From Serratia marcescens (GTDB taxonomy: Bacteria > Pseudomonadota > Gammaproteobacteria > Enterobacterales > Enterobacteriaceae), in contig JADMXW010000006.1 of NCBI GenBank assembly GCA_015548865.1, positions 124,001 to 188,000 on the forward strand: 64,000 nt of DNA, read 5' to 3'. Shown here in pieces: positions 1 to 10,006 of the stretch (position 1 is the stretch's first letter; the number at the start of each line of letters is the position of its first letter). The position numbers and the translations under genes were made by a program. Below the pieces are notes generated by a model that saw nothing but the letters and a program-made list of their open reading frames with translations, ran no database searches and was not told the origin of the DNA.

Positions 1-94
1 GATGTGTCCCGCCGCGTTTTTGGTCGTCACCTTGTTTTGTTTTAATTTTATCGGTGATGGATTACGTGATGCCTTGGACCCGAAGGATCGTTAA
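1..94 (+). CDS. oppC: OppC C-terminus (oligopeptide ABC transporter permease), partial
   Basis: Only the last 30 codons are present. The reading frame starting at base 2 ends in the motif [17 protein letters not shown] before a TAA at 92-94, which is the typical carboxy end of OppC, one of the two inner-membrane permeases of the oligopeptide importer OppABCDF. The oppD start codon follows 10 bases later, so the gene belongs to the same operon. The rest lies before the window. Confidence 0.9.
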   Translation, partial: MCPAAFLVVTLFCFNFIGDGLRDALDPKDR

Positions 95-104
95 GGAGCA
101 CGCT

Positions 105-1118
105 ATGATTGCAAAAGACGCAGAACAGAAAGGGAACACCTTGCGTGTACTGCACCCGTTGCTCAGCGTTACGGATCTCAGCGTTCGTTTTGCTACCGAA
201 GAAGGCGCTGTTACGGCAGTGAATGCGTTGAGCTTTACGCTGGATCAGGGCGAAACGCTGGGGATTGTGGGGGAGTCTGGTTCTGGAAAATCGCAAACGG
301 CATTCGCACTGATGGGATTATTAGCGGCTAATGGCCATGCCAGCGGCTCAGCTCGATTCCAGGGGAGGGAAATTCTCAATCTGCCTGAAAAATCGCTGAA
401 TATGCTGCGGGCGAAAGAGATCGCCATGATTTTTCAAGACCCGATGACATCGCTTAATCCTTATATGCGCGTCGGTGAACAGTTGATGGAAGTGCTGCTG
501 TTCCATCAGAAGTGCAGTCGAAGTGAGGCATTCGATGGCGCGATTAAAATGCTGGATGCGGTTCGGATGCCGGAAGCGCGGCAACGGATGAAAATGTACC
601 CGCATGAGTTTTCAGGCGGCATGCGCCAACGTGTGATGATTGCTATGGCGCTACTGTGCCAGCCAAAACTGCTGATCGCTGATGAACCGACCACAGCGCT
701 GGATGTCACCGTACAGGCACAAATGATGACGCTGCTCTCCGATCTTAAGCGGGAGTTCAATACGGCCATCATCATGATCACCCACGATTTGGGCGTGGTG
801 GCAGGTATTTGTGACAAGGTGTTGGTGATGTACGCTGGGAGAACCATGGAGTATGGCAGCGCGCGGGATGTCTTTTATCGTCCTTCGCATCCCTATTCGG
901 TGGGATTACTCAATGCGGTGCCTCGTCTGGATGTTAGCGAGGAAACTCTGGCAACCATTCCCGGTAATCCGCCCAATTTGTTGCACCTACCGCAAGGATG
1001 CCCGTTTCTGCCTCGTTGTCCTTATGCGATGGAGTGTTGTCAGGATGTTCCCCCATTGACGACGTTCGATGCTGGTCGTATGCGCGCCTGTTTTCGCGCG
1101 GTTGAGGAGGTGCTATGA
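105..1118 (+). CDS. oppD: Oligopeptide ABC transporter ATP-binding protein OppD
   Basis: Cytoplasmic ATPase that, with OppF, powers import of oligopeptides through OppBC. The 337-residue product has the same length as E. coli OppD. Walker A is [11 protein letters not shown], the signature is [10 protein letters not shown], Walker B is LLIADEP, followed by the H-loop ITHDLG. The C-terminal region has the [14 protein letters not shown] cysteine cluster typical of the oligopeptide/dipeptide ATPase C-terminal domain. I chose the ATG at 105 because GGAG lies just before it and the protein then aligns with known starts; an upstream in-frame ATG at 54 lies inside oppC. The stop overlaps the oppF start by 4 bases (ATGA), which indicates translational coupling. 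Confidence 0.97.
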   Translation: MIAKDAEQKGNTLRVLHPLLSVTDLSVRFATEEGAVTAVNALSFTLDQGETLGIVGESGSGKSQTAFALMGLLAANGHASGSARFQGREILNLPEKSLNMLRAKEIAMIFQDPMTSLNPYMRVGEQLMEVLLFHQKCSRSEAFDGAIKMLDAVRMPEARQRMKMYPHEFSGGMRQRVMIAMALLCQPKLLIADEPTTALDVTVQAQMMTLLSDLKREFNTAIIMITHDLGVVAGICDKVLVMYAGRTMEYGSARDVFYRPSHPYSVGLLNAVPRLDVSEETLATIPGNPPNLLHLPQGCPFLPRCPYAMECCQDVPPLTTFDAGRMRACFRAVEEVL

Positions 1119-2122
1119 CAACGCAGCAGGAAAAACGCATCATCCTTGATGTGCGGGATCTTTGCGTACACTTTGCCGTTAATGTACACAAAAAGTGGTT
1201 TTGGCAACCGCCACAATCGCTCAGGGCCGTAGACGGCGTTACGTTTCGTCTCTATGAAGGCGAAACGCTTGGTATCGTTGGCGAATCTGGCTGCGGTAAA
1301 TCGACGTTAGCACGGGCTATCATTGGGCTAGTCAAGGCTACAAGTGGGCAAATTTGCTGGTTGGGTAAGGATTTGTGCCATATCCATCGTGATGGATGGC
1401 GCCATGTTCGTAATGATATCCAGATGATTTTTCAAGACCCACTGGCATCACTCAATCCGCGCATGACAGCGGGAGAGATAATTGCTGAACCCTTACGTAC
1501 CTACCGTAAGGATCTGTCGCGGCAAATGGTGAATGAACGCGTCAAGAGTATGATGCAAAAGGTAGGGCTACTGCCTAACCAGATTAACCGCTATCCCCAT
1601 GAGTTTTCCGGTGGTCAGTGTCAGCGTATCGGTATTGCTCGGGCATTGATTTTACGCCCAAAGTTGATCATATGCGATGAGCCTGTCTCGGCTCTGGATG
1701 TTTCGATCCAGGCGCAGGTGGTGAATTTGCTGCGACAATTGCAGCGTGAAATGCAACTATCACTCATTTTTATTGCGCACGATCTCTCCATCGTCAAACA
1801 TATTTCCGACCGCGTGTTGGTGATGTACCTTGGTCACGCCGTAGAATTAGCGACGGATGGCGCTTTATTTGGGAATCCGTTGCACCCTTATACTCAGGCG
1901 CTGATGTCTGCGGTGCCCATTCCCGATCCCGATAAAGAGCGCAATAAACGGATACAACTGTTAGAGGGAGAGCTTCCTTCACCTATCGATCCGCCTTCTG
2001 GCTGCGTGTTTTGCACCCGTTGTCCGATCGCCAGTGAAGCGTGTACCAAAACGCGTCCTTTGCTGGAAGGGAATTTTACCCATGCAGTGTCTTGCCTCAA
2101 GGTCGATCCGCTACGAAATTAA
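1115..2122 (+). CDS. oppF: Oligopeptide ABC transporter ATP-binding protein OppF
   Basis: Second ATPase of the Opp importer, 335 residues (E. coli about 334). Visible motifs are Walker [12 protein letters not shown], the signature [10 protein letters not shown], Walker B LIICDEP and the H-loop IAHDLS, then the C-terminal [14 protein letters not shown] cluster. It overlaps oppD by 4 bases and is the last gene of the operon; a short inverted repeat follows 14 bases after the stop. Nothing unusual in length or motifs. Confidence 0.97.
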   Translation: MTTQQEKRIILDVRDLCVHFAVNVHKKWFWQPPQSLRAVDGVTFRLYEGETLGIVGESGCGKSTLARAIIGLVKATSGQICWLGKDLCHIHRDGWRHVRNDIQMIFQDPLASLNPRMTAGEIIAEPLRTYRKDLSRQMVNERVKSMMQKVGLLPNQINRYPHEFSGGQCQRIGIARALILRPKLIICDEPVSALDVSIQAQVVNLLRQLQREMQLSLIFIAHDLSIVKHISDRVLVMYLGHAVELATDGALFGNPLHPYTQALMSAVPIPDPDKERNKRIQLLEGELPSPIDPPSGCVFCTRCPIASEACTKTRPLLEGNFTHAVSCLKVDPLRN

Positions 2123-2136
2123 CCGCCGAAAGCAAC

Positions 2137-2160
2137 ACGGCCTGCAAATGTGCAGGCCGT
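2137..2160 (+). terminator. Hairpin after oppF
   Basis: A perfect 10-bp stem, ACGGCCTGCA / TGCAGGCCGT, with a 4-base loop lies between the oppF stop and the end of the convergent yciU. The T-run after it is poor (AAATCG), so it may act as a weak or bidirectional terminator or as an mRNA-stabilising stem. Confidence 0.6.
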
Positions 2161-2172
2161 AAATCGCATGAT

Positions 2173-2496
2173 TTACTCACGCCATAAAATGTGGCACATC
2201 TTGTTATCTTTTTCGCGGCAAATCAAAATGCGCGCGAATACGTCAGTTATCGGGTCACCGTCTTTTTCCGCTAGCCCGATCACGACTTCAGCGTAAAAGT
2301 CGGGATTTAAATCGATATCAACATGTTCGTGCCAATCTTCAGCGGGATCGAATAATTCCGCACCGCCGCGTTCTTCAAATTGCAAATTGAACAGGATGAT
2401 ATCTGCCGGATCGAGATTATCTGAAGCCAGTTCGAGAAATATATCGTAGGCTTGCTCGAGCGTTTCATCTTCCGTAAGGCGGTTGTTCAGGTCCAT
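2173..2496 (-). CDS. yciU: YciU, acidic dsDNA-mimic family protein (DUF440)
   Basis: Small, very acidic cytoplasmic protein of 107 residues, closely resembling E. coli YciU and Haemophilus HI1450. The family is proposed to mimic double-stranded DNA through surface carboxylates. The sequence is rich in Asp and Glu, for example [15 protein letters not shown] and [11 protein letters not shown]. It lies convergent with oppF and downstream of cls, as in E. coli. Its exact binding partner is not established. Confidence 0.93.
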   Translation of the reverse strand: MDLNNRLTEDETLEQAYDIFLELASDNLDPADIILFNLQFEERGGAELFDPAEDWHEHVDIDLNPDFYAEVVIGLAEKDGDPITDVFARILICREKDNKMCHILWRE

Positions 2497-2689
2497 AAGC
2501 GATTTCCATTGATACAGTAATGGTTCTATTAGAACATGATGGTTCAGCTATTGACAGTGCTATACCCGCCATACTTCACGTTGTATGTGCGTTAGCTGTG
2601 CTCGCAAGCGCGGTTTAAAACGTTCACATTTTGCTCTGCAACTCGAATTATTGAGGGTATACACTCGGTGATTATCGGGAACTGGAAGA

Positions 2690-4150
2690 TCACAGGAACG
2701 GGCTGAAGAAGTAGAACAGCCGCTCGACAATACGCTGCCAATAGGGGCGTTGTTGCCATTTGGTTTCATCCATCAAACGTGAGCGCGCGATGTAGTCTTC
2801 CTGAACGCAGGCAAGGTCGCTGCCAAAGCCGTCATCATCGATAACCAGCGTAATTTCAAAGTTGAGCCACAGACTGCGCATGTCCAGATTGACGGTACCA
2901 ACCAGGCTTAGCTGACCATCGACCAGAACACTCTTTGTGTGCAGCAAGCCACCTTGGAACTGATAAATTTTAACCCCTGCGGCAAACAGCTCATTGAAAA
3001 ACGCACGGCTGGCCCAGCCGACCAATACCGAGTCATTTTTATGGGGCAATATGATACTGACATCAACGCCACGCTGTGCGGCGGTACAAATGGCGTGCAG
3101 CAGATCGTCACTGGGCACGAAGTAGGGCGTTGTCATGATCAACTGGTGACGCGCGGAGTAGACGGCGGTCAGCAATGCTTGATGAATCATGTCTTCAGAG
3201 TAGCCGGGTCCCGAGGCAATCACCTGAACGGTATGGCCGCGCTCTTGCTCGAACGGCATCAGATTAACATCCGGCGGCGGTGGCAACAGGCGTTGTCCGG
3301 TTTCCATTTCCCAGTCGCAGCAGTAGATAATCCCCATGGTGGTCGTGATTGGTCCCTCAACGCGCGCCATTAAATCCACCCACTGACCTACGCCCGCGTT
3401 CTGTTTGAAAAAGCGAGGATCGACCATATTCATGCTGCCGGTATAGGCAATGCGGTTATCAATCAGAACGACTTTACGGTGTTGACGCAAATCCATGCGG
3501 CGTAGAAAGGCGCGAAACAGATTGACCTTGAGGGCTTCTACCACATCAATACCTGCATCACGCATTTGTGCTGGGTAGGTGCTATGGAAGAAATCGACGC
3601 TGCCCGCGGAATCAAGCAAAATTCGACATTTGACGCCACGCTTAGCCGCGTTTATCAATGCTGTGGTGACGTGTTCTACCAGTCCGCCAGGTTGCCAGAT
3701 GTAGAACACCATCTCGATATCACTGCGCGCAAGATCGATATCACGCACCAGGGCTTTGATGGTGTCCTCAAAAGAGGTCAGCAGCTGTAACTGATTCCCT
3801 TTAATGCCGCCAATTCCCTGTCGGCGTTCGCACAATTGAAACAAGGAGCGCGCTACTTCACTGTTCTCTGTCGCAAAGATCCGCCGATACTCGGTTAATT
3901 CGCGCAGCCACTTAGCCGTTGACGGCCACATCCGGCTGGCGCGTTCTGCGCGTCTTTTGCCCAGATGCAATTCGCCAAAAGAGAGGTAGGCGATGATTCC
4001 AACCAAAGGAAGAATGTAGATAACCAGCAACCATGCCATAGCAGAAGGAACTGCACGACGTTTCATCAAAACGCGTAGCGTGACGCCGGCGATCAGCAGC
4101 CAGTAACCCAGTACCAGTAGCCAACTCAATAAAGTGTAAAAAGTCGTCAT
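2690..4150 (-). CDS. clsA: Cardiolipin synthase A
   Basis: Inner-membrane enzyme that joins two phosphatidylglycerol molecules to give cardiolipin and glycerol. The product is 486 residues, exactly the E. coli ClsA length. Two transmembrane segments occupy roughly residues 5-60. Two phospholipase D HKD motifs follow: HRKVVLID near residue 224 and HTKSVLVD near residue 404. I chose the ATG at 4150 ([10 protein letters not shown]) because it matches the family start; the same frame is open upstream to 4294 but that stretch is not conserved. The gene is transcribed alone, between yciU and the divergent yciY. Confidence 0.97.
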   Translation of the reverse strand: MTTFYTLLSWLLVLGYWLLIAGVTLRVLMKRRAVPSAMAWLLVIYILPLVGIIAYLSFGELHLGKRRAERASRMWPSTAKWLRELTEYRRIFATENSEVARSLFQLCERRQGIGGIKGNQLQLLTSFEDTIKALVRDIDLARSDIEMVFYIWQPGGLVEHVTTALINAAKRGVKCRILLDSAGSVDFFHSTYPAQMRDAGIDVVEALKVNLFRAFLRRMDLRQHRKVVLIDNRIAYTGSMNMVDPRFFKQNAGVGQWVDLMARVEGPITTTMGIIYCCDWEMETGQRLLPPPPDVNLMPFEQERGHTVQVIASGPGYSEDMIHQALLTAVYSARHQLIMTTPYFVPSDDLLHAICTAAQRGVDVSIILPHKNDSVLVGWASRAFFNELFAAGVKIYQFQGGLLHTKSVLVDGQLSLVGTVNLDMRSLWLNFEITLVIDDDGFGSDLACVQEDYIARSRLMDETKWQQRPYWQRIVERLFYFFSPFL

Positions 4151-4353
4151 AGCAGCGCACAGATCCCTTCGGCACACAATTGACATAAAGTGTACGCATA
4201 GTTTGCCAAAAGAGGAAATTCCTTTCGTCTGAATAGAATAGGATAAAATGGTGCAGACATATGACGCAAAGCGTGCTGAGTGCTTGGATCGCATCGAGAA
4301 CGCGCTATACTATCACGCCGCACCCCCTCCCGTTTTCGATGAAGAGTTTTGTC

Positions 4354-4530
4354 ATGAAACGCAGCAGAAATGAAGTGATCCGGTGGCGCATGTTACGCCA
4401 GGTTCAGCGGCGCAGAAGCCGCTGGTTGGAAGCCCAGTCACGCACTTATCGGCATATTCACTGTGCTCGTTATCTGCAACAGAAACATCAGCGTCGCGCT
4501 CTGCTGTACGCGGTGGCTTACGAGTGGTAA
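4354..4530 (+). CDS. yciY: YciY family small basic protein
   Basis: A 58-residue, highly basic protein starting MKRSRNEVIRWRMLRQ and very similar to E. coli YciY, which also lies beside cls. Arg and Lys make up about a third of it. I chose the ATG at 4354 because conservation with YciY begins exactly there; upstream in-frame ATGs at 4261 and 4339 add an unrelated extension. Function is unknown; the composition suggests nucleic-acid or ribosome contact but that is speculation. Confidence 0.85.
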   Translation: MKRSRNEVIRWRMLRQVQRRRSRWLEAQSRTYRHIHCARYLQQKHQRRALLYAVAYEW

Positions 4531-4586
4531 TGCTGATGTGATGATATAACTGAACCTGCCATATTTTCCCTGAACGATCATACCAA

Positions 4587-4605
4587 AGGCCACCTTTGGT
4601 GGCCT
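4587..4605 (-). terminator. Terminator hairpin after the chemoreceptor gene
   Basis: Perfect 8-bp stem AGGCCACC / GGTGGCCT with a 3-base loop, starting 8 bases beyond the stop of the minus-strand chemoreceptor and followed on that strand by TTGGTATG. It also lies downstream of yciY, so it may serve both genes. Confidence 0.65.
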
Positions 4606-4612
4606 GAGATTA

Positions 4613-6268
4613 CTATCGTGCTATAGGTAATAACGTCGATGATGAGGTCTGCATCATCTGCTGTGTATTCGTCGTAGGGAGGGTGAACAATGTTACTGAG
4701 GCGCGTAACTGTTCTGTTTGTTCCAGTAACGAATTAAAGGTATCTGCGCTGGCCTCGACTTGGCTGACATTCTGTTTGACCGTATCGTTCAGCGTTTGAA
4801 TGCGTTCTGTTACTGCTTGAATATGTTGGGTTTGATGCGAGGAGATATCAGCAATATCGTTAAGAAAAGCGCCAGTGCCTTGGGCTGAACTGATGATGTT
4901 TTGCAAGCTATCGCTCAGCTTCTCAACCAATTTAGCCCCAGTCGCGACGCTATTGTCAGAATCTCGGATTAACACATTAATGTGCTGCGCTGACTGGCTA
5001 CTCTGGGCCGCCAATGTGCCAACTTCACGCGCCACCACCGCAAAACCACGTCCTAATTCACCTGCTCGCGCAGCCTCAATAGCGGCATTCAGTGACAGAA
5101 TGTGTGTTTGAAACGCGACGTTTTCAATCATCCCGATGGCATCTGTCATTTCTTTGGTTCGTCCCGTGATATCTGACATCGCAGCATGTACGTCATTCAT
5201 CATCAATTCGCCGTGTGCCGCCATAGTGCTGGTATTTAATGCGTGCTGGCTGGCTTGCTCGGTATGCTTTGTGTGCTGGGCCAATTGTTCATTAAGCTGA
5301 AGGATATTGTCTGTGGTTGCTTTCAGTTCACTCGCTTGCAGTCGCGCCTGCGAAAACAGGGCCTGATTATCTGCCGCAACTCGATCAACGTGTTGCGTCA
5401 TCCCGTCAATACCGTAGCGCACCTGACTGACCAGCGCTATCAGCCCTGTCTGCATTTGCACCATACTGTGATTTAACACGGCGATTTCGCGCGTACAGCC
5501 GCTGTTCTCTTCAACTCGCTGCGAAAGGTCGCCTGACGCGATGCGTCCGAGATGATAAATAATGTCATTGAGCGGGCGAATGATGATTCTGTTCACCGTT
5601 GCCCACACGCACAGAGAAACGGCTAATAACAGCCCGAGAACGACCATAAAAATGGTATGTGTACGATCGAGAGAAATCAGGAATTGTTCTCCGTGCTGTT
5701 TTTGGCGCTGTGCATTATTGGCCAGATAATGTCCGTATTTCTGGGTGAAATCATTTTGATAAGCCTGAATAGGCACCATAAAGAAGATATCAATCTGGTT
5801 GCTCTGTTTGAGACCGTTAGCCAGTTCAACCAATCCCTGATATAGCTGTTGGTAACTGCGCAGCAACGTCTGACCGTCGGTGTCCTCAGATCCAGGCGTT
5901 TTAATCTGTTGATAATAGCCTTGAGCCTGCTTAAGGGAGACTTCAGCTTCTTCCATCAGGCTGTTCCAACTGCCCACAGAACCGGTCTCTTTATCGACCA
6001 TCAGATAGATCCCCGCACGGTTTAACTTATCGCTGGCGTTCATCACCGCCATGCGGGCCTGATCCAAAAGTGCTTGTTGTTCACGCAAACGATCGTTGGC
6101 TGCCGTATCCTGCTGCACTTGGGTCATGGTGTTGGAGATAATCGCGATCGACATAAGTTGCAGCAGCGAAAATAAACCGATAATCAGCAATAGCCCAAAA
6201 AAAATGCTGGGTCGGAATCTGCGGAACAATGTCCCTTTTCCCTTCAGAAACGCGAATCGTGGTAGCAT
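4613..6268 (-). CDS. Methyl-accepting chemotaxis protein (Tar/Tsr type)
   Basis: Transmembrane chemoreceptor of 551 residues. A first membrane segment (about 20-47) is followed by a periplasmic four-helix ligand domain of the Tar type (about 48-205), a second membrane segment (about 206-228), a HAMP domain ([20 protein letters not shown]) and a long cytoplasmic coiled coil. The signalling tip reads [20 protein letters not shown], close to the canonical tip but with His where Asn is usual. The C-terminus ends LLPIAR, without the NWETF pentapeptide that binds CheR and CheB in high-abundance receptors. The gene stands alone, away from che genes; its ligand cannot be read from sequence. Confidence 0.93.
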   Translation of the reverse strand: MLPRFAFLKGKGTLFRRFRPSIFFGLLLIIGLFSLLQLMSIAIISNTMTQVQQDTAANDRLREQQALLDQARMAVMNASDKLNRAGIYLMVDKETGSVGSWNSLMEEAEVSLKQAQGYYQQIKTPGSEDTDGQTLLRSYQQLYQGLVELANGLKQSNQIDIFFMVPIQAYQNDFTQKYGHYLANNAQRQKQHGEQFLISLDRTHTIFMVVLGLLLAVSLCVWATVNRIIIRPLNDIIYHLGRIASGDLSQRVEENSGCTREIAVLNHSMVQMQTGLIALVSQVRYGIDGMTQHVDRVAADNQALFSQARLQASELKATTDNILQLNEQLAQHTKHTEQASQHALNTSTMAAHGELMMNDVHAAMSDITGRTKEMTDAIGMIENVAFQTHILSLNAAIEAARAGELGRGFAVVAREVGTLAAQSSQSAQHINVLIRDSDNSVATGAKLVEKLSDSLQNIISSAQGTGAFLNDIADISSHQTQHIQAVTERIQTLNDTVKQNVSQVEASADTFNSLLEQTEQLRASVTLFTLPTTNTQQMMQTSSSTLLPIAR

Positions 6269-6398
6269 AAGTCCTGGCTCTCAATAAACAAGAGTCAGCA
6301 CCATAGCATTGTTAAATGACTATATTATTTCAGCTTTTTCTTTGATTTCGCGTTTTTTTTCAAATTTATTGATGGATATTCTACGTAATGCAGCTGTT

Positions 6399-6447
6399 CG
6401 TGATACAGCGAGAATGCGCTAACGCTTTATGCTTGTGCTGTATCACG
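6399..6447. repeat. Long inverted repeat between chemoreceptor and yciI
   Basis: CGTGATACAGC (6399-6409) and GCTGTATCACG (6437-6447) are perfect 11-bp inverted copies with 27 bases between them, which contain a smaller GCGCTAACGC near-palindrome. It lies between the divergent-facing start of the chemoreceptor and the end of yciI. It could be a yciI terminator, an operator or a repeat-family member. Confidence 0.5.
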
Positions 6448-6486
6448 CATTTTGTCTTAAACAAAATAACCGCTCTTAACGAAAGG

Positions 6487-6783
6487 TTAAAATACCTTTT
6501 TAAACGGTTTCACGGTGATACTGTGGTATACGCCAGCAGCAACATAAGGATCGGCATCCGCCCAACGCTTAGCCTCCGTGAGTGAAGTAAATTCCGCAAT
6601 CACTGCCGAGCCAGTAAATCCAGCGTCACCAGGCGTTTCGCTGTCAACGGCCGGTAACGGACCTGCGGTCAGGAGCCGACCTTCATCACGGAGCGTTTGC
6701 AATCGGGCTAAATGGGCTGGGCGTGCAGCCAGACGATTTGCCAATGAGTCGGGAACGTCTTGGGCGAAAATGATGTACAACAT
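6487..6783 (-). CDS. yciI: YciI family protein
   Basis: A 98-residue protein of the YciI (YCII-related, dimeric ferredoxin-like fold) family. The family carries a conserved His-Asp pair thought to act in hydrolysis or isomerisation, but the E. coli protein has no agreed reaction. Visible conserved blocks are [23 protein letters not shown] and [14 protein letters not shown] chose the ATG at 6783 (MLYIIFAQD), which matches the E. coli start, over one five codons upstream. It is divergent from tonB, as in E. coli. Confidence 0.93.
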   Translation of the reverse strand: MLYIIFAQDVPDSLANRLAARPAHLARLQTLRDEGRLLTAGPLPAVDSETPGDAGFTGSAVIAEFTSLTEAKRWADADPYVAAGVYHSITVKPFKKVF

Positions 6784-6865
6784 CTTGATTATCCTCAAGG
6801 GAATAGAGAGAAAATACCATCATACTCTGTTGGTGGTTTTTTTAACAAACTATCGGGTTCTTATT

Positions 6866-6884
6866 GAACATGATTGCTATTTGC
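6866..6884 (+). promoter_or_regulatory. Fur-box-like sequence and promoter of tonB
   Basis: GAACATGATTGCTATTTGC matches about 11 of 19 positions of the Fur consensus and is followed by ATTTAAAC. The stretch ATGATTGCTATTTGCATTTAAA closely resembles, from memory, the conserved tonB promoter of E. coli, where Fur and iron repress. Its position 38-56 bases before the tonB start fits. Confidence 0.55.
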
Positions 6885-6921
6885 ATTTAAACTTGGGCGG
6901 CTAAGAGGACAACGAAAAATT

Positions 6922-7686
6922 ATGCCGCAAACAACTTTATTAGGAATCCGCCGCCAATCATGGTCTTTTTTACTCTCCATTGGCGCTCATGGTGGGTTAA
7001 TCGCCGTATTGTTATACGCATCCTTTAATAACGCGCTTGAGCTTCCTCAGGCAACGAAGCCTATCAGTGTCGTGATGGTGGCCCCTGCGGCGACGGAAGC
7101 GGCCCCTGCGCCTCAGGCGGCACAACCAGAGCCTCAGCCAGAACCGCAAGTAGAGCCCGTCAAACAACCAGAGCCGGAACCAGAGCCGTTACCTCAGCCA
7201 GTGCCAATACCTTTACCTGAGCCAAAACCGGAACCAAAGCCGAAACCCAAGCCTAAGACTGAGCCCGTAAAGAAAAAAGTCGAACAGCCGAAAAAAACGC
7301 AGGAAAAGACTGACGAGAAACAACCGCCATCACCGTTTACCTCGGAAGATGCCAGCAAAATGCGCGATAATGCTCCGGTGCGCCAGGCTCCGGCACCGTC
7401 TGCGTCGGCCCAGTCCTCAGGGCCGCGCCCGCTAAGCCGTACACAGCCTCAATATCCGGCGCGTGCTTTTGCGCTACGCGTGGAAGGGCGAGTGACGCTT
7501 CAGTTTGATGTAGACAGTGAAGGGCACGTAGATAATATTCGTGTGTTGAGTGCACAGCCGCGTAACATGTTTGAACGTGATATTCGTCAGGCCATGCGCA
7601 AATGGCGTTATGAGGCCGGAAAGACGGGTAAAGACTTGCAGGTGACCATCATTTTTAAAATTGATGGTGGCGCCGTGGTCGAATAA
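6922..7686 (+). CDS. tonB: TonB, energy transducer to outer-membrane receptors
   Basis: Couples the proton-motive force of ExbBD to TonB-dependent receptors for siderophores and cobalamin. The 254-residue protein has an uncleaved N-terminal membrane anchor (about residues 15-36, [19 protein letters not shown]). A proline-rich spacer of Glu-Pro then Lys-Pro repeats follows (about 65-150), and then the C-terminal receptor-binding domain with the conserved [21 protein letters not shown] chose the ATG at 6922, preceded by AGAGGA, because the N-terminus then fits TonB; an upstream in-frame start at 6874 falls in the promoter. The C-terminus matches enterobacterial TonB. Confidence 0.96.
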   Translation: MPQTTLLGIRRQSWSFLLSIGAHGGLIAVLLYASFNNALELPQATKPISVVMVAPAATEAAPAPQAAQPEPQPEPQVEPVKQPEPEPEPLPQPVPIPLPEPKPEPKPKPKPKTEPVKKKVEQPKKTQEKTDEKQPPSPFTSEDASKMRDNAPVRQAPAPSASAQSSGPRPLSRTQPQYPARAFALRVEGRVTLQFDVDSEGHVDNIRVLSAQPRNMFERDIRQAMRKWRYEAGKTGKDLQVTIIFKIDGGAVVE

Positions 7687-7710
7687 CCGAACTGCAAGAT
7701 GAAAATAAAA

Positions 7711-7732
7711 AGGAACCGCTTGTGCGGTTCCT
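7711..7732 (+). terminator. Hairpin after tonB
   Basis: Perfect 9-bp stem AGGAACCGC / GCGGTTCCT with loop TTGT, 25 bases after the tonB stop and preceded by a run of A. A diverged direct copy (GGAACCGTTTGTGCAGTCCC then TTTTTTT) stands at 7866-7892, next to the end of yciA. Together they probably end transcription from both sides. Confidence 0.7.
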
Positions 7733-7867
7733 GAGATTGCTGACAAACCCTTTTCGACTTGTCCGTGTTTCCCGGCAAATCACGACGAGGGGCACTCCGG
7801 CGGCTCACGCCGCTACGACCCCATCGATGCACTTCGCCTAATAACGGACTTTGTCATCAGTCTGAGG
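7730..7867. repeat. Spacer element with inverted ends between tonB and yciA
   Basis: CCTGAGATTGCTGACAAA (7730-7747) and TTTGTCATCAGTCTGAGG (7850-7867) are inverted copies matching at 15 of 18 positions. The interior holds a GC-rich hairpin CGGCG-GCTCA-CGCCG. No coding frame is evident. It may be a small repeat element or an extended double terminator. Confidence 0.4.
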
Positions 7868-7921
7868 AACCGTTTGTGCAGTCCCTTTTTTTAATCCATA
7901 TCGGATAAGATCAACTCACGC

Positions 7922-8362
7922 TCAGGGTTGTACCTGCTCTGGGTCAGGTGCAGTAAAGTGACCTTTACCGGGGGGCAACTCTCTCGGGTGTCCTGTTTCG
8001 TCCACCGCGACATACGTAAACAGTGCCTGAGTTGCGCGATAACGCTGGCCGATCGGCGCAGAAGAAACCTTCTTGACCCATACTTCGACATTAATATCCA
8101 ACGAACTGCGTCCGGTGCGAAGACAGCGGGCATAGCAACACACCACATCACCCACGGCAACGGGTTTTAGAAAGCTCATGCCGTCAACGCGAACGGTAAC
8201 AACGCGCCCTTCTGCAATCTCTTTTGCCATGATGGCGCCGCCAATGTCCATTTGTGACATCAGCCAGCCACCGAAGATATCCCCGTTGGCGTTGGTATCA
8301 GCGGGCATGGCCAGCGTGCGCAGAACCAGCTCACCGTGAGGTGCTGTTTGAGTAGTGCTCAT
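7922..8362 (-). CDS. yciA: Acyl-CoA thioesterase YciA
   Basis: Hotdog-fold thioesterase that hydrolyses a broad range of acyl-CoAs in the cytosol. The 146-residue product carries the family core MPADTNANGDIFGGWLMSQM, with the catalytic Asp in GDIFGG, and RVVTVRVDGMSFLKPV. It has a C-terminal extension (GKGHFTAPDPEQVQP) beyond the E. coli protein. Two ATGs are adjacent (8365 and 8362); I prefer the second, which matches MSTT of E. coli. It is followed upstream by yciB and yciC on the same strand, as in E. coli. Confidence 0.95.
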   Translation of the reverse strand: MSTTQTAPHGELVLRTLAMPADTNANGDIFGGWLMSQMDIGGAIMAKEIAEGRVVTVRVDGMSFLKPVAVGDVVCCYARCLRTGRSSLDINVEVWVKKVSSAPIGQRYRATQALFTYVAVDETGHPRELPPGKGHFTAPDPEQVQP

Positions 8363-8389
8363 CATCGTCTCAGGTTAACGGTTAAATGA

Positions 8390-8944
8390 TTACTGTTTGC
8401 TTTCATTATTATTCTGCTCGGGGGGGATATGGCGATAAATATAAACACCGCAGGCCAGCGTAAACAACAACGTAAGCCCTGTCAGTCCAAACACTTTGAA
8501 GTTCATCCACAGGCTTTCTGACAGCCAAAATGCGACATAGATATTGATTAAGCCACAGGCAATGAAAAACAGTGCCCAGGCTGTATTGAGCTTGCGCCAA
8601 ACCTGTTGCGGCAATGTAATTTCTTTACCGAGCATGCTCTGAATCAGCGACTTGTTGAAAAACCACTGGCCAATCAGTAATGCACCCGCGAACAATGCGT
8701 AGATGATCGTTACTTTCCATTTGATAAATTCCGGGTTATGGAAGTAGAGCGTCAGCCCGCCAAACACAGCGACCAGAACCACGGTGACCAGCATAGTTTT
8801 TTCCACTTTACGGAATTTGTACCAGCTGTAGAGGAAGGTAGCGAGGGTTGCGGCGATCAGTGCCGCAGTAGCCCAAAAGATATCGTGCAGTTTATATACG
8901 GTGAAAAAAATAATTAAAGGCAAAAAATCAAGAAGTTGCTTCAT
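8390..8944 (-). CDS. yciB: YciB, inner-membrane septation/envelope protein (IspZ family)
   Basis: Polytopic inner-membrane protein of 184 residues with about five hydrophobic segments, starting [18 protein letters not shown]. It is known in Shigella as intracellular septation protein A and in E. coli affects envelope integrity and division through contacts with elongation and division proteins. Conserved [12 protein letters not shown] and [10 protein letters not shown] are visible. It lies 27 bases upstream of yciA and is probably co-transcribed. Confidence 0.95.
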   Translation of the reverse strand: MKQLLDFLPLIIFFTVYKLHDIFWATAALIAATLATFLYSWYKFRKVEKTMLVTVVLVAVFGGLTLYFHNPEFIKWKVTIIYALFAGALLIGQWFFNKSLIQSMLGKEITLPQQVWRKLNTAWALFFIACGLINIYVAFWLSESLWMNFKVFGLTGLTLLFTLACGVYIYRHIPPEQNNNESKQ

Positions 8945-9097
8945 TATACCAACCCATTACAACGCGAGGTGCCAAAGATAATCCATATTCACCCGTAGGC
9001 GATCGTCTGCTGCTGGTTATCATTATCCTTGATTGCGCCATTCGCTTCCCGTTTTATCGTAAGAATTTGCAGAAAATTACCTTTCTAAGCAGCAAAC

Positions 9098-9120
9098 CAT
9101 GCCGCCCGATTGACGGCATG
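9098..9120 (-). terminator. Hairpin after yciC
   Basis: Stem CATGCCG / CGGCATG with a 9-base loop starts 9 bases beyond the yciC stop on the minus strand. The tail has no strong T-run, so termination may be partial. Confidence 0.5.
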
Positions 9121-9128
9121 CCAAGACA

Positions 9129-9881
9129 TTATTGACGCAGCAGCATATACAAACGGAAAAGATAGATTAAAAAGATAGCAGAGATAAGGTTACTCACCCC
9201 ATTCATCAGAATGGCCATGGTGGTGGGCGACGCCAGAGGTAAACGTGCAACCAGCATTAACAAGGCAATTTTTGCCAATAACCAGAAAAGGACTGCGGGG
9301 GCAACCAACTTCAGGTTGCCATAGGCGAGCTTGGCACTGGCTCGGATGGAGGCAAATACACCTTTACTCTCTACCGCAGCAATCACCGGAGACAGACTGA
9401 CCGCGATTGCCAGCAGGACGCCGGGGACGATCAATAACAGCATTCCCAACTGTACCAGGATGGTGCCAACCAGGATTAAAAAGAACAGCCGTGGCAGCAG
9501 CGGTGCAGATGCGCCAATCGCGCGCAGTGCGCTGGTTGGTTGCCCGGCAGAAACTTGTCTTACTAGCGTAAGTACACCTCCGGTCAGTAAAGAATTACCG
9601 ATCAGGGCGGCAAAGGTGCTGGCAGCGGAAACTTTAAGCAGCACCATTTGCTGCTCGGGCGTCATCTGTTGAATCAAATCATGCAACCCCAATTGACCCG
9701 TACTGGAGAGATCGCCACTGACATTACTCAAGATTTGTAACTGATCTGGAGCCGGTATCAATGCCTGATTTAGCATGACAGTGATGACCGACGTAAGCAA
9801 AGACAGCAATAACAGGCCGATGAGTTGGTTACGCGTAAAATTCATAGTGTCACGGTAGAGGTTACCGGCCGTGATAGACAT
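9129..9881 (-). CDS. yciC: YciC family inner-membrane protein (UPF0259)
   Basis: A 250-residue integral membrane protein with about six hydrophobic segments, similar throughout to E. coli Yci[13 protein letters not shown] at the start, [15 protein letters not shown] in the middle, and a terminal [20 protein letters not shown]. Function is unknown. I chose the ATG at 9881 because GGAG stands 6 bases before it and the E. coli protein also begins MSITA; a start 20 codons upstream lacks conservation. Confidence 0.93.
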   Translation of the reverse strand: MSITAGNLYRDTMNFTRNQLIGLLLLSLLTSVITVMLNQALIPAPDQLQILSNVSGDLSSTGQLGLHDLIQQMTPEQQMVLLKVSAASTFAALIGNSLLTGGVLTLVRQVSAGQPTSALRAIGASAPLLPRLFFLILVGTILVQLGMLLLIVPGVLLAIAVSLSPVIAAVESKGVFASIRASAKLAYGNLKLVAPAVLFWLLAKIALLMLVARLPLASPTTMAILMNGVSNLISAIFLIYLFRLYMLLRQ

Positions 9882-10006
9882 GAAGGCTCCTTGGCTATTC
9901 AACAGTGAAAACGACGCGTCAACGCGTCCAATATTCCACATTGTAACCTGTTACCTCAAAAGGTTGCACCTTGCTACACGTCTGAAAAAGGTATTCACCG
10001 TAATTT

